DNA of 64,000 nt from Chromobacterium piscinae (GTDB lineage: Bacteria; Pseudomonadota; Gammaproteobacteria; Burkholderiales; Chromobacteriaceae): assembly GCF_021129175.1 (NCBI RefSeq), contig NZ_JAJOHV010000017.1, positions 62,001 to 126,000 of the forward strand. Direction: 5' to 3'. Shown here piece by piece: positions 9,239-18,480 of this stretch; within the stretch, counting starts at the first letter, position 1, and each line of letters starts with the position of its first letter. The translations under genes were made by a program, and so were the position numbers. The notes beneath the pieces are model-generated. The model was not told the origin of the DNA, did not search any database, and saw only the letters and a list, made by a program, of their open reading frames with translations.

Positions 9239-9853
9239 ATGAGACGTAAAATGCTGTTGGCGATGGCATCCCTCACCCTGGCCGGCAACGTGCTGGCAGC
9301 CTCCCCGGCGGCCAAGGGTGACCCGGCGAAAGGCAAGCAGATTGTGGACACCGTGTGCGCCGCCTGCCATGGCGTCGACGGCAACAGCGTCGCAGCGGCC
9401 AATCCGACCATCGCGGGCCAGAGCCAGCAATATCTGTATAGCCAGCTCAAGGCCTTCAAGACCGGCGAACGCAAAAACCCGACCATGCTGGGCATGACCG
9501 CCGGCTTGTCCGACGACGACATGCACAACCTGGCCGCCTACTTCAGCCAGCAAAAGCCCAAGGACCGCGAAGCGGCCGACAAGGCGCTGCTGCCGCTGGG
9601 CGCCAAGATCTACCGCGTCGGCAACCCCGCCAGCCACGTGCCCGCCTGTATGGCCTGCCACGGCCCGGCCGGCAAGGGCCTGCCCGAGCAGTTCCCGCGC
9701 GTGGGCAGCCAGCACGCGGGCTACATCGCCAAGCAGCTGGCCGACTTCAAGGCCGGCGCCGACCGCAAGAACCTGATGATGACCGATATCGCCGGCCGGA
9801 TGACCGATGCCGAGATGAAGGCGGTGGCCGAGTATATTTCCGGCCTGCGCTGA
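9239..9853 (+). CDS. Dihaem cytochrome c4
   Basis: A 204-residue periplasmic protein with a cleavable signal peptide (about residues 1-20, ending VLA-AS) and two haem c motifs, CAACH (near 38) and CMACH (near 139). Each is followed by a distal methionine region. The two-domain layout and length match cytochrome c4, which passes electrons toward terminal oxidases. A strong AAGGAG Shine-Dalgarno precedes the start. resB and ccsA, which attach haem to such proteins, come directly after it. Confidence 0.92.
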   Translation: MRRKMLLAMASLTLAGNVLAASPAAKGDPAKGKQIVDTVCAACHGVDGNSVAAANPTIAGQSQQYLYSQLKAFKTGERKNPTMLGMTAGLSDDDMHNLAAYFSQQKPKDREAADKALLPLGAKIYRVGNPASHVPACMACHGPAGKGLPEQFPRVGSQHAGYIAKQLADFKAGADRKNLMMTDIAGRMTDAEMKAVAEYISGLR

Positions 9854-9884
9854 GCTGTGCCCTCTCCCGCCGGATCCCTACACG

Positions 9885-9968
9885 CCGCGCGGCGAAAGCC
9901 GCGCGGACGGACGCAACTTTGCCGTTCCGGCCCGTTCAAAAGGGAAGCCCAGAACGGGCTTCCTTTTT
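9885..9968 (+). terminator. Tandem hairpins after cytochrome c4
   Basis: The first is a perfect 9-bp stem with a GAAA tetraloop (9885-9906, no T run). The second is GGAAGCCC/GGGCTTCC (9943-9950, 9956-9963) followed by TTTTT at 9964-9968, a normal intrinsic terminator. It ends only 14 bp before resB, so resB expression would need readthrough or a promoter inside this stretch. Confidence 0.75.
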
Positions 9969-9981
9969 CACGTCCATAACA

Positions 9982-12003
9982 ATGAAAACCATACACCGCC
10001 GCCAAACCCTGACCCGCTCTCTGTTCGAGCTGTTCAGTTCGATGCGCTTCGCCATCGGGCTGCTCACCGTGCTCGGCATCGCCTCCATCATAGGCACCGT
10101 GCTCAAGCAAAACGAGCCCTATCCCAACTATGCCTTCGAATTCGGCCAGTTCTGGTTCCAGGCCTTCGAACTGCTCGGCTTGTATGACGTCTACCATTCG
10201 GCCTGGTTCCTGATCATCCTGGCCTTCCTGGTGCTGTCCACCACGCTGTGCATCATGCGCAACGGCCCCGGTTTCATCAAGCAGATGCGCAGCTATCGCG
10301 AGAAGGCCGGCGACAACTCGCTGGCGGCGATGCCGCACAGCCAGGCGTTGGAAGCCGACGCGATCGAACTACCGCTGCTGCTGGGCTATCTGCGCGGCCA
10401 GGGTTTCCGCTGGAGGGAGGCCGAGCGCGACGGCGGCGTGAAGCTGATCGCCGCCAAGAAGGGCGCCGCCGGCAAGCTCGGCTACTTCCTCGCCCACATC
10501 GCGCTGATCGTGATCTGCATCGGCGGCCTGCTGGACGGCAACCTGCCGCTGAAGCTGGGAGAACTAGCCGGCCGCATCGTGCCGGAAACCCGCGACCTCC
10601 CGCAAAGCCAGATTCCGGAGCAGAGCCGGCTGGGGCCGTCCAACCTGTCCTTCCGCGGCAACGTCACCATCGCCGAGGGCAAGAGCGCCGACGTCACCTT
10701 CCTCAACTCCGGCAATGGCTACCTGGTGCAGGAGCTGCCCTTCATCGTCTCGCTGAAGAAATTCCACGTCGCCTACTACAGCAACGGCATGCCCAAGCTG
10801 TTCGCCAGCGACATCGTGGTCACCGACAAGAAAAGCGGCAAGACCACCGAGGCCACGGTCCAGGTCAACCACCCGCTGATCGTCGACGGCGTCGCCATCT
10901 ACCAGTCCAGCTTCGGCGACGGCGGCTCGCCGCTGAAGCTGAAGGCCTGGAATCTGGCCGCGCCGAACGGCGCGCCGACAGCGCTCACCGGCGTGTCGAT
11001 GAACAGCCAGCCGCTGCGCGCCAACGGCAAGGACTACGCGCTGGAATTCGGCGAACTCAGGGTATTCAACATCGAGAACGTCGCCAAGCCGGGCGAAGGC
11101 GATCCCACCCTCATCCAGCGCATGCACGACGCGCGCGAGGTGAAGCTGCACAAGGATCTGAAGAACTACGGCCCGTCCATCACCTTCAAGCTACGCGACA
11201 CCCAGGGCCAGGCGGTGGAATACGTCCACTACATGGCGCCGATCGCGCAGGACGGCGCCAGCTACCTGATGGCCGGCATGCGCAAGACCCCGGCCGATCC
11301 CTTCCAGTACCTGCGCCTGCCACTGGACGACGACATGCAGGTCGACCGCTTCATGCGCCTGTACGGCGCGCTGCGCAATCCGGCGCTGTACGGCGAGATC
11401 GCCGCGCGCGCCACCCGCAAGGCGCAGCAGGGCGGCGTGATCGACGACAAGCTGGCCAAGCAGTTCGGCGACAGCGTCAAGGGCGTGCTGGAGCGCTTCG
11501 CCTCGGGCGGCTTCTCCGCGCTGGAGCAGTTCCTCGACGAGCGGGTGCCGGCCGACAAGCGCCAGGCGGTGGCGCAGACCTATATCAAGATCCTGCAGGG
11601 CGCGGTGGTGGATGTGATGGCGGTGGCCGACGACAAGGCCGGCGCCAAGCCGCTGGCCGCCGACGCCGCCCATTACCGCTTCCTGCTGGACGGCCTGGTA
11701 GCCGCCAGCGCGCTGCAGGACTATGGCTCGCCGGTCTTCCTGCAGCTGGAGGGCTTTGATCAAGTCCAGTCGTCCGGCCTGCAGCTGACCCGCTCGCCGG
11801 GCAAGACGCTGGTCTATCTGGGATCGGTCTTGCTGGTGCTGGGCATCGTGCTAATGTTCTATGTGCGAGAACTGCGCCTATGGATACGCATAGATGGCCG
11901 CAAACTGCGGGTGGCGATGGCCTCTAACCGCCACAACCGCGACTTGGACACCGCCTTCCAGCGTCATCTCGACGCGATCAAACAGCTGACACGGGGAATA
12001 TGA
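9982..12003 (+). CDS. resB: Cytochrome c biogenesis protein ResB/Ccs1
   Basis: A 673-residue membrane protein of the System II cytochrome c maturation complex. It starts with LFELFSSMRFAIGLLTVLG (first membrane segment) and has two further N-terminal segments, a large periplasmic region holding VNHPLIVDGVAIYQSSFGDG (typical of the family), and a last membrane segment near residues 605-630. With CcsA it carries and attaches haem to apocytochromes outside the membrane. The ATG at 9982 follows a terminator and has no clear Shine-Dalgarno. The stop overlaps the ccsA start by 4 bp. Confidence 0.93.
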   Translation: MKTIHRRQTLTRSLFELFSSMRFAIGLLTVLGIASIIGTVLKQNEPYPNYAFEFGQFWFQAFELLGLYDVYHSAWFLIILAFLVLSTTLCIMRNGPGFIKQMRSYREKAGDNSLAAMPHSQALEADAIELPLLLGYLRGQGFRWREAERDGGVKLIAAKKGAAGKLGYFLAHIALIVICIGGLLDGNLPLKLGELAGRIVPETRDLPQSQIPEQSRLGPSNLSFRGNVTIAEGKSADVTFLNSGNGYLVQELPFIVSLKKFHVAYYSNGMPKLFASDIVVTDKKSGKTTEATVQVNHPLIVDGVAIYQSSFGDGGSPLKLKAWNLAAPNGAPTALTGVSMNSQPLRANGKDYALEFGELRVFNIENVAKPGEGDPTLIQRMHDAREVKLHKDLKNYGPSITFKLRDTQGQAVEYVHYMAPIAQDGASYLMAGMRKTPADPFQYLRLPLDDDMQVDRFMRLYGALRNPALYGEIAARATRKAQQGGVIDDKLAKQFGDSVKGVLERFASGGFSALEQFLDERVPADKRQAVAQTYIKILQGAVVDVMAVADDKAGAKPLAADAAHYRFLLDGLVAASALQDYGSPVFLQLEGFDQVQSSGLQLTRSPGKTLVYLGSVLLVLGIVLMFYVRELRLWIRIDGRKLRVAMASNRHNRDLDTAFQRHLDAIKQLTRGI

Positions 12004-13148
12004 TGGAACTGGCAACAACGAGATTCGACCGTCTTCCACTGTGGAGACGGCTGGACCGCCGGGACTGGGCGTACGCGCTGCTGATCGCCGTCGCCGCCGG
12101 CTATGCCTTCTCCCTCTACCATCACGCGATGGACGGTTACGAGCAGGCCATCCTGGCCGGCTCTGCGCTAGGCCTGGTGGCGCTGGGATGGTTCTGGCCG
12201 GCCTGGCGCTGGTTCTTCCCGCTGGCTGGCGTGCTGGCGCTGCTGGGCATCCAGCTATACCAGCATGACCTGGCCCGCGGCCAGAGCGCTTTCTGGCTCA
12301 AATACGCGCTGTCCAGCCAGTCGGCGATCATGTGGATGTGCTCGTTGTTCTTCCTGGCCACCGTCGTCTACTGGATAGGCCTGGCTCGCCGCTCAGCGCA
12401 ACTGGCGCGGATGGGCGCCGGCCTGACCTGGGCTGCCGCGGTGATGGGGCTGGCCGGCCTGTTCGTGCGTTGGTACGAGAGCTATCTGATCGCGCCGGAC
12501 GTCGGCCACATTCCGGTGTCCAATCTGTATGAAGTGTTCGTGCTGTTCACGCTGATCACCGCGCTGATGTATCTGTACTACCAGGCCAAGTTCGCCGCAG
12601 CGCAATCCGGCGCGCTGGTGCTGCCGGTGATCAGCGCCGCGGTCGGCTTCATCCTGTGGTACAGCTTCGACCGCCAGGCACACGGCATCCAGCCGCTGAT
12701 CCCGGCGCTGCAATCGTGGTGGATGAAAATCCACGTGCCGGCCAACTTCGTCGGCTACGGCGCCTTCTCGCTGGCCGCGATGTTGGGCATCGGCCAGTTG
12801 CTGGCGCAGAAGGGCTGGCTGAAAGACCGCCTGCCGGCGGCCGAGGTGCTGGACGAAATGATGTACCAGGCCATCTCCGTCGGCTTCCTGTTCTTCACCA
12901 TCGCCACCATCCTGGGCGCGATGTGGGCTGCCGACGCCTGGGGCGGCTACTGGAGCTGGGACCCGAAGGAAACCTGGGCGCTGATCGTGTGGCTGAACTA
13001 TGCCGCCTGGCTGCACATCCGGCTGGTGAAAGGCTGGCGCGGCGCGGCGCTGGCCTGGTGGGCGGTGATCGGCCTGGCCGTCACCAGCTTCGCCTTCCTC
13101 GGCGTCAACATGTTCCTGTCCGGCCTGCATTCCTACGGCGGCCTGTAA
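12000..13148 (+). CDS. ccsA: Cytochrome c biogenesis protein CcsA/ResC (haem handling, WWD domain)
   Basis: A 382-residue multi-pass protein. The tryptophan-rich haem-binding segment WGGYWSWDPKETWALIVW is near residues 315-332, with histidines expected for haem on neighbouring segments. It partners ResB in exporting and delivering haem for covalent attachment to CXXCH motifs such as those in the cytochrome c4 just upstream. The ATGATG start gives two adjacent methionines; translational coupling to resB through the ATGA overlap is likely. Confidence 0.93.
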   Translation: MMELATTRFDRLPLWRRLDRRDWAYALLIAVAAGYAFSLYHHAMDGYEQAILAGSALGLVALGWFWPAWRWFFPLAGVLALLGIQLYQHDLARGQSAFWLKYALSSQSAIMWMCSLFFLATVVYWIGLARRSAQLARMGAGLTWAAAVMGLAGLFVRWYESYLIAPDVGHIPVSNLYEVFVLFTLITALMYLYYQAKFAAAQSGALVLPVISAAVGFILWYSFDRQAHGIQPLIPALQSWWMKIHVPANFVGYGAFSLAAMLGIGQLLAQKGWLKDRLPAAEVLDEMMYQAISVGFLFFTIATILGAMWAADAWGGYWSWDPKETWALIVWLNYAAWLHIRLVKGWRGAALAWWAVIGLAVTSFAFLGVNMFLSGLHSYGGL

Positions 13149-13164
13149 ACCCCGCTGTCTCTCC

Positions 13165-13189
13165 AAAGCCCGGCGTCTGCCGGGCTTTT
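13165..13189 (+). terminator. Intrinsic terminator of resB-ccsA
   Basis: AGCCCGGC (13167-13174) pairs with GCCGGGCT (13179-13186) around a GTCT loop, followed by TTTT. Confidence 0.85.
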
Positions 13190-13278
13190 CGCATTTTCCC
13201 TGTCCGGAACGCTGGCATTTGGTATCCTTGTAGCGTTTTTATCGCTTTTTTATCGCACAAGGAACGCGTTACACCATC

Positions 13279-14862
13279 ATGGACTTTTCATGGCTGTCCG
13301 ACCCCGCCGCCTGGCTGGGCCTTTTTACGCTGATCGTCCTCGAGATCGTACTCGGCATAGACAACCTGATCTTCGTGGCCATCCTGGCCGACAAACTCCC
13401 ACCGGAACAACGCGACCGCGCCCGCATCGTCGGCCTGTCGCTGGCACTGGTCATGCGCCTGATCCTGCTGGCCAGCATCTCCTGGCTGGTCACCCTGACC
13501 ACGCCGCTGTTCTCGGTCATGGGGGTCGGTTTCGCCGGCCGCGACCTGATCATGCTGGGTGGCGGCGTGTTTCTGCTGTTCAAGGCCACCACCGAACTGC
13601 ATGAGCGGCTGGAAGGCGTCGACCACGTCAAGAGCGGCGGCCAGCGCGCCTACGCCGCCTTCGCCACCGTGGTGGCGCAGATCCTGGTGCTGGACGCGGT
13701 ATTCTCGATCGACTCGGTGATCACCGCCATCGGCATGTCCGAACACCTGCCGGTGATGATGCTGGCCGTGATCATCGCCATGATCCTGATGATCGCCGCC
13801 AGCAAGCCGCTGACCGCCTTCGTCAACGCCCATCCGACGGTGGTGATGCTGTGCCTGGGCTTCCTGCTGATGATCGGCTTCAGCCTGATCGCCGACGGCT
13901 TCGGCTTCCATATTCCCAAGGGCTATCTGTACGCGGCGATCGGCTTCTCGGTATTGATCGAAGCCTTCAACCAGGTGTCGCAGGCCAACCGCATCCGCTA
14001 CCTGAACCGCTCGCAGAGCTTCCGCGAGCGCACCGCCAACGCGGTGCTGAGCCTGATGGGCAGCCGCCTGTCCGCCGCCGGTGCCGACGAGGCCAAGCCC
14101 GAGGCCGGCCCGCTGCCGGTGGAGGACACCGCCTTCGCCCACAACGAGCGTGCGATGATACACAGCGTGCTGACCCTGGCCGAGCGGCCAATCCGCGTGA
14201 TCGCCACCCCGCGCGCCGACATCCACCGCCTGGACCTGAGCCAGCCGGAGGCGGCCCAGCGCCAGGCGCTGCGCGACAGCCCCTACTCCCGCCTGGTGGT
14301 GATCCGCGACGGCAGCATAGACGAGCCCCTGGGCATCGTCGCCCGCAAGGACCTGCTGGCCCAGTTGCTGGACGGCCGCGCGCTCGACATCGACGCCGCG
14401 CTGCGCCAGCCGCTGGTGCTGCCGGAAACCGTCACCGTGCTGAAGGCGCTGGAAAGCTTCCGCCAGAACGCCGCCGACATGGCCTTCGTGGTCAACGAGT
14501 TCGGCAGCCTGGAAGGCATCGTCACCCAGAAGGACCTGATGGAAGCGATCGCCGGCGAATTCCCGGAAGAGCATGAGCGCCATGAGCGCCCGGCCATCGC
14601 GGTCAACGACGACGGCAGTTACGACGTGGAAGGCAGCCTGGAGCTCGTCACGCTGGAGCAATACCTGACGCTGGGCGACTTCGAGGACGAAGACTTCCAC
14701 ACCGTGGCCGGCCTGCTGATGGACTGCCTGGAGCGAATCCCGCGCGAAGGCGACGAAGTGACCGTCGGCGAATGGAAGCTGCGCGTCACCGCGCAAAAGG
14801 GCAACCGCACCGAGCGCGTGCTGATCAGCCCGCTCGCCAACGGCTTCGATGCCGCCATCTGA
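13279..14862 (+). CDS. TerC-family membrane protein with CBS pair and CorC/HlyC domain
   Basis: A 527-residue protein like E. coli YoaE/YegH. The first 250 residues form a TerC-type membrane domain ([20 protein letters not shown] with its conserved acidic residues; [15 protein letters not shown]). A CBS pair follows (about 300-425, ending [20 protein letters not shown]), then a CorC/HlyC-type C-terminal domain ([19 protein letters not shown]). TerC proteins are linked to metal, especially manganese, export across the membrane; the ligand of this CBS module is unknown. AAGGA at 13259-13263 may serve as Shine-Dalgarno. Confidence 0.85.
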   Translation: MDFSWLSDPAAWLGLFTLIVLEIVLGIDNLIFVAILADKLPPEQRDRARIVGLSLALVMRLILLASISWLVTLTTPLFSVMGVGFAGRDLIMLGGGVFLLFKATTELHERLEGVDHVKSGGQRAYAAFATVVAQILVLDAVFSIDSVITAIGMSEHLPVMMLAVIIAMILMIAASKPLTAFVNAHPTVVMLCLGFLLMIGFSLIADGFGFHIPKGYLYAAIGFSVLIEAFNQVSQANRIRYLNRSQSFRERTANAVLSLMGSRLSAAGADEAKPEAGPLPVEDTAFAHNERAMIHSVLTLAERPIRVIATPRADIHRLDLSQPEAAQRQALRDSPYSRLVVIRDGSIDEPLGIVARKDLLAQLLDGRALDIDAALRQPLVLPETVTVLKALESFRQNAADMAFVVNEFGSLEGIVTQKDLMEAIAGEFPEEHERHERPAIAVNDDGSYDVEGSLELVTLEQYLTLGDFEDEDFHTVAGLLMDCLERIPREGDEVTVGEWKLRVTAQKGNRTERVLISPLANGFDAAI

Positions 14863-15148
14863 GCATGAGCCGGGGCCGTCCCGGCCCTGGTTTCTCTACG
14901 TGCTGCGCTGCGTGGACGGCGCGCTGTACACCGGCGTCAGCACCGACGTCGCGCGCCGCTACCGCCAGCACCTGGCCGGCAAGGGCGCGCGCTACACCCG
15001 CCTCAACCCGCCGGTCGCCGTCGAACTGGTGATCGAATACCCCGGCCGCTCCGCCGCGCTGCAGGCCGAACACGCGTTCAAGCGGCTCACCGCCGCGGCC
15101 AAGCGGGACTTCCTCCGCGACCACGCCGCCCCCCGCCCGGCGGGCTGA
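14849..15148 (+). CDS. GIY-YIG domain protein (UPF0213/YhbQ type)
   Basis: A 99-residue single-domain protein. The GIY-YIG motif appears as [18 protein letters not shown], followed by the conserved Arg-rich helix ([18 protein letters not shown]) and a late glutamate (ALQAEHAFK). Members of this group are small nucleases with a possible DNA-repair role. The start overlaps the end of the TerC/CBS gene by 14 bp, so it is probably expressed with it. Substrate and partners are unknown. Confidence 0.85.
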   Translation: MPPSEHEPGPSRPWFLYVLRCVDGALYTGVSTDVARRYRQHLAGKGARYTRLNPPVAVELVIEYPGRSAALQAEHAFKRLTAAAKRDFLRDHAAPRPAG

Positions 15149-15260
15149 CGCGTCTTTTCCCCTCCCAGCGCTGGCCGCCGCCGCGCGATGGACGGTATAG
15201 TGAACGCCATCGTCATCATGCGCGGCTGCGAGCGCGGCCGGTCCGCCACAGGGAAAATCC

Positions 15261-16178
15261 ATGTCAAACCGCATGTCCCGCCTCGCCGCGCTGCTGGCCG
15301 GCATCCTGCTGGCCTCCGCCGCCGGCGCGGCCGACGCCGTCCGCGTCGGCTCCAAGATAGACACCGAAGGCGCGTTGCTGGGCAACATCATCCAACAGGT
15401 GTTGGAAGCCCACGGCGTGAAGACCGAGGGCCGGCTGTCGCTGGGCAACACCAAGGTGATGCGCACCGCCATCGCCGCCGGCGAAATCGACATCTACCCC
15501 GAATACACCGGCAACGGCGCCTTCTTCTTCTCCGACGAAAAGAACCCGGCGTGGAAATCCGCCGCCGCCGGCTACCTGCGCGTCAAGCAGCTGGATTACG
15601 ACAAGAACCGCATCGTCTGGCTGGCCCCGGCGCCGGCCAACAACACCTGGACCATCGCCGTGCGCCGCGACGTGGCTGCCGCCAATCGCCTGCAATCGCT
15701 GGCCGACCTGGGTGCCTGGCTAGGCCGCGGCGGCCGCTTCAAGCTGGCCGCCTCGGCCGAATTCATCGAACGGCCGGACGCGCTGCCCGCCTTCCAGAAC
15801 GCCTACGGCTTCAAGCTGCGCCAGGACCAGCTGCTGGCGCTGGCCGGCGGCGACACCTCAGCCACCATCAAGGCGGCCGCCGAACAGACCTCCGGCGTCA
15901 ACGCCGCGATGGCCTACGGCACCGACGGCCCGGTTGCCGCGCTGGGCCTGGTGGCGCTGGGCGACCCCAAAGGCGTGCAGCCGGTGTACGCGCCGACGCC
16001 CATCATCCGCGCCGACGCGCTGAGCCGCCACCCGGAGATCGCCGCCTGGCTCAAGCCAGTGTTCCAGTCGCTGGATGAAGCAACCTTGCAGAAACTCAAC
16101 GCCAGCATCGCGCTGGAAGGCCGCAACGCGCGCCAGGTGGCGGCCGGTTACCTGAAGCGCAAGGGCTTCATCCAGTGA
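15261..16178 (+). CDS. Glycine betaine/choline-type ABC transporter substrate-binding protein
   Basis: A 305-residue exported protein with a signal peptide (about 1-24, ending AGA-AD). The mature part begins VRVGSKIDTEGALLGNIIQQ and contains DIYPEYTGNG, the hallmark of the OpuAC/OsmF (YehZ) group that binds quaternary ammonium compounds. The gene heads an operon with a permease 19 bp downstream and an ATPase that overlaps the permease. OsmF-type systems often bind their ligand weakly, so the natural substrate is uncertain. Confidence 0.85.
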   Translation: MSNRMSRLAALLAGILLASAAGAADAVRVGSKIDTEGALLGNIIQQVLEAHGVKTEGRLSLGNTKVMRTAIAAGEIDIYPEYTGNGAFFFSDEKNPAWKSAAAGYLRVKQLDYDKNRIVWLAPAPANNTWTIAVRRDVAAANRLQSLADLGAWLGRGGRFKLAASAEFIERPDALPAFQNAYGFKLRQDQLLALAGGDTSATIKAAAEQTSGVNAAMAYGTDGPVAALGLVALGDPKGVQPVYAPTPIIRADALSRHPEIAAWLKPVFQSLDEATLQKLNASIALEGRNARQVAAGYLKRKGFIQ

Positions 16179-16197
16179 CGCCGCGGTCGCCCGCCTG

Positions 16198-17334
16198 ATG
16201 CGGCTGCGCAACCGGGTGCAGCTGGCGCTGGCGCTGCTGCTGCTCGCCGGCCTATGCAGCCCGCTGCTCAGCCATGCCCCCAACCGCCTGCTCAGCGGCC
16301 AGGGCCTGCGCCTGCCCGCGCTGACCGGCGCGCTCTGGATGATCGTTCCGGCGCTGCCTATGCTGCTGTCGCCGTGGCTGCGCCCGTCGCGCCGGCTGCG
16401 CGGCCTGCTGGCCTTGTGCGCCGCCCTGCTGGCCAATGGGCTGTTGCTGCAGGCCGGCGTCGAGGCCGCGCGGCTGAGCGGCGATCCCGACTCGCTGGCC
16501 CGTACCGCTTTCGGCGCCGGCTTCTGGCTGTTGCAACTAGCCGCCTGCCTGCAACTGGCCGAATCGCTGCGCGGCCTGGCCCTGGCGCCGCCCATCCGCG
16601 CGCTGATCGTGTGCGCCGCCTGCCTGCCGGCCCTGGCGCTACTGGCCGCCGGCCGGCTGGACGCGCTGGCGCTACTGCGCGAATACCATAACGATCCGGA
16701 CGTGTTCCGGCAGGCGCTGCTGCGGCACCTGCAACTGGTGGGGCTATCGGTGCTGCCTGCCGCGCTGTTGGGCGCGGCGCTGGGACTGGCCGCTTTCCGC
16801 CGGCCGCGCGTCGAGGCCTGGCTGTTCCCGATCTTGAACACCTTGCAGACCATCCCCTCGCTGGCGCTGTTCGCGCTGCTGATCGCGCCGCTGGCCTGGC
16901 TGGGACGGCTATGGCCGCAATCGGGCATCGCCGGCGTCGGCCTCGCGCCGGCCGTCACCGCGCTGACGCTGTACTCGCTGCTGCCGATGACCCACGGCAC
17001 GCTGGCCGCGCTGCGCCAGGTGCCGGCCGCCGCCCGCGACAGCGCGCGCGGCATCGGCATGTCGCCGTGGCAGATCTTCCACCGGGTGGAGCTGCCGCTG
17101 GCGCTGCCGGTGTTCATCGCCGGCCTGCGCGTCACCACGGTGCAGGCGGTGGGTCTGGCCGCGGTGGCGGCGCTGATCGGCGCCGGCGGCTTCGGCGCCA
17201 TCCTGTTCCAGGGCCTGTCGGCCAGCGCGCCGGACCAGGTGCTGCTGGGCGTGCTGCCCATCGTGCTGCTCACCCTGTGCTGCGACGCCGTCTTCAAACT
17301 GCTGGCCTCCCGGCTGGAGCCCGTCCGCCGATGA
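16198..17334 (+). CDS. Betaine/choline-type ABC transporter permease (YehY-like)
   Basis: A 378-residue membrane protein. The N-terminal half has about five hydrophobic segments not found in short OpuBB permeases, as in YehY. The C-terminal half is the classic BPD permease domain, including LFPILNTLQTIPSLALFALL and the EAA-loop region ARGIGMSPWQIFHRVELPLA. It follows the binding protein and its stop overlaps the ATPase start (ATGA). It would form the membrane channel of the importer. Confidence 0.85.
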   Translation: MRLRNRVQLALALLLLAGLCSPLLSHAPNRLLSGQGLRLPALTGALWMIVPALPMLLSPWLRPSRRLRGLLALCAALLANGLLLQAGVEAARLSGDPDSLARTAFGAGFWLLQLAACLQLAESLRGLALAPPIRALIVCAACLPALALLAAGRLDALALLREYHNDPDVFRQALLRHLQLVGLSVLPAALLGAALGLAAFRRPRVEAWLFPILNTLQTIPSLALFALLIAPLAWLGRLWPQSGIAGVGLAPAVTALTLYSLLPMTHGTLAALRQVPAAARDSARGIGMSPWQIFHRVELPLALPVFIAGLRVTTVQAVGLAAVAALIGAGGFGAILFQGLSASAPDQVLLGVLPIVLLTLCCDAVFKLLASRLEPVRR

Positions 17335-18425
17335 TTGAAATCGCCAACGTCAACAAAGCCTTCCACGGCGCGCCCGCGGTGACCGACCTGTCGCTGACCG
17401 TCGCCGAAGGCGAATTCGCGGTGCTGGTGGGCACCTCCGGCTCCGGCAAGTCCACCATGCTGAAAATGCTGAACCGGCTGCTCGAGCCGGACAGTGGCGA
17501 CATCCGCGTCGCCGGCCGCGACATCCGCGCCCAGCCGCCGGAACTGCTGCGCCGCCATATCGGCTACGCAATCCAGTCCGTCGGCCTGTTCCCGCACTGG
17601 ACCGTCGAGCAGAACATCGCCGCGGTGCCGCAACTGTTGAAATGGCCGCGTCAGCGGATACAGGCCCGGGTGGACGAACTGCTGGCGCTGCTGCAACTCC
17701 CCGCCGACTTCCGCCGCCGCTATCCGCACCAGCTGTCCGGCGGCCAGCAGCAGCGGGTGGCGCTGGCGCGCAGCCTGGTGAAGCGTCCCAAGCTGCTGTT
17801 GCTGGACGAGCCGCTGGGCGCGCTGGACAAGAAACTCCGGCAACAGACCCAGCTGGAGCTGGTCAACACCATCGAGGCGGTGGGCGTCACCTGCATCATG
17901 GTCACCCACGACCAGGAAGAGGCGATGACCATGTCCAGCCGCATCGGCATCATGAGCGAGGGCAAGCTGCTGCAGGTGGGCACGCCGACCGAGATCTACG
18001 AATATCCGAGCTGCCGCTTCACCGCCGAATTCATCGGCGAGACCAATATGTTCGAAGGCGCGGTGGTGGTGGACGAGCCGGACCGGGTGGAGATCAATTC
18101 GCAGGAGCTGGGCGGCGTCATCCACATCGACCACGGCATCACCGGCCCCAAGGGCATGCATGTGTGGGCCAGCGTGCGGCCGGAGGACGTGCGGCTGGAC
18201 AAGCAGCCGCTGCAGCCCGGCGCCAACCGCGCCGCCGGCACCGTGCGGGACATCGCCTACCTGGGTAGCTACTCCGTTTATCACGTGAAACTGGCCGGCG
18301 GCAAGATCGTCAAAGCCGTGGTGCCATCGTCGCGCTGGTGCGACGCCAACGAGACCGCGCCCACCTGGGACGAGACGGTCTATCTCAGCTGGCGCGCCGA
18401 TTCGCCGGTGGTGCTGACCCAGTGA
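17331..18425 (+). CDS. ABC transporter ATPase, OpuCA-like front with PotG-like back (apparent chimera)
   Basis: A 364-residue ATPase. Walker A is GTSGSGKST (near residue 35), the signature LSGGQQQR is near 133, Walker B is LLLLDEP and the H-loop is VTHD. Residues 1 to about 133 ([35 protein letters not shown]) resemble the betaine ATPase OpuCA/YehX. From about 140 on it resembles the putrescine ATPase Pot[47 protein letters not shown], and an ending like PotG with SPVVLT. The C-terminal part is therefore a PotG-style TOBE domain, not CBS domains. The gene follows a betaine-type permease and precedes a PuuB-like gene. Confidence 0.85.
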   Translation: MIEIANVNKAFHGAPAVTDLSLTVAEGEFAVLVGTSGSGKSTMLKMLNRLLEPDSGDIRVAGRDIRAQPPELLRRHIGYAIQSVGLFPHWTVEQNIAAVPQLLKWPRQRIQARVDELLALLQLPADFRRRYPHQLSGGQQQRVALARSLVKRPKLLLLDEPLGALDKKLRQQTQLELVNTIEAVGVTCIMVTHDQEEAMTMSSRIGIMSEGKLLQVGTPTEIYEYPSCRFTAEFIGETNMFEGAVVVDEPDRVEINSQELGGVIHIDHGITGPKGMHVWASVRPEDVRLDKQPLQPGANRAAGTVRDIAYLGSYSVYHVKLAGGKIVKAVVPSSRWCDANETAPTWDETVYLSWRADSPVVLTQ

Positions 18426-18480
18426 CATCCGCGTCCCCGGCCTGCCGGGAGCTTCCCTTTCGATTCGCCCTGAGGACTTT

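Noticed and set aside
10248..11759. Plus-strand alternate frame of 503 codons inside resB
   Set aside because: Arg-rich shadow of resB, whose own frame has clear ResB motifs.
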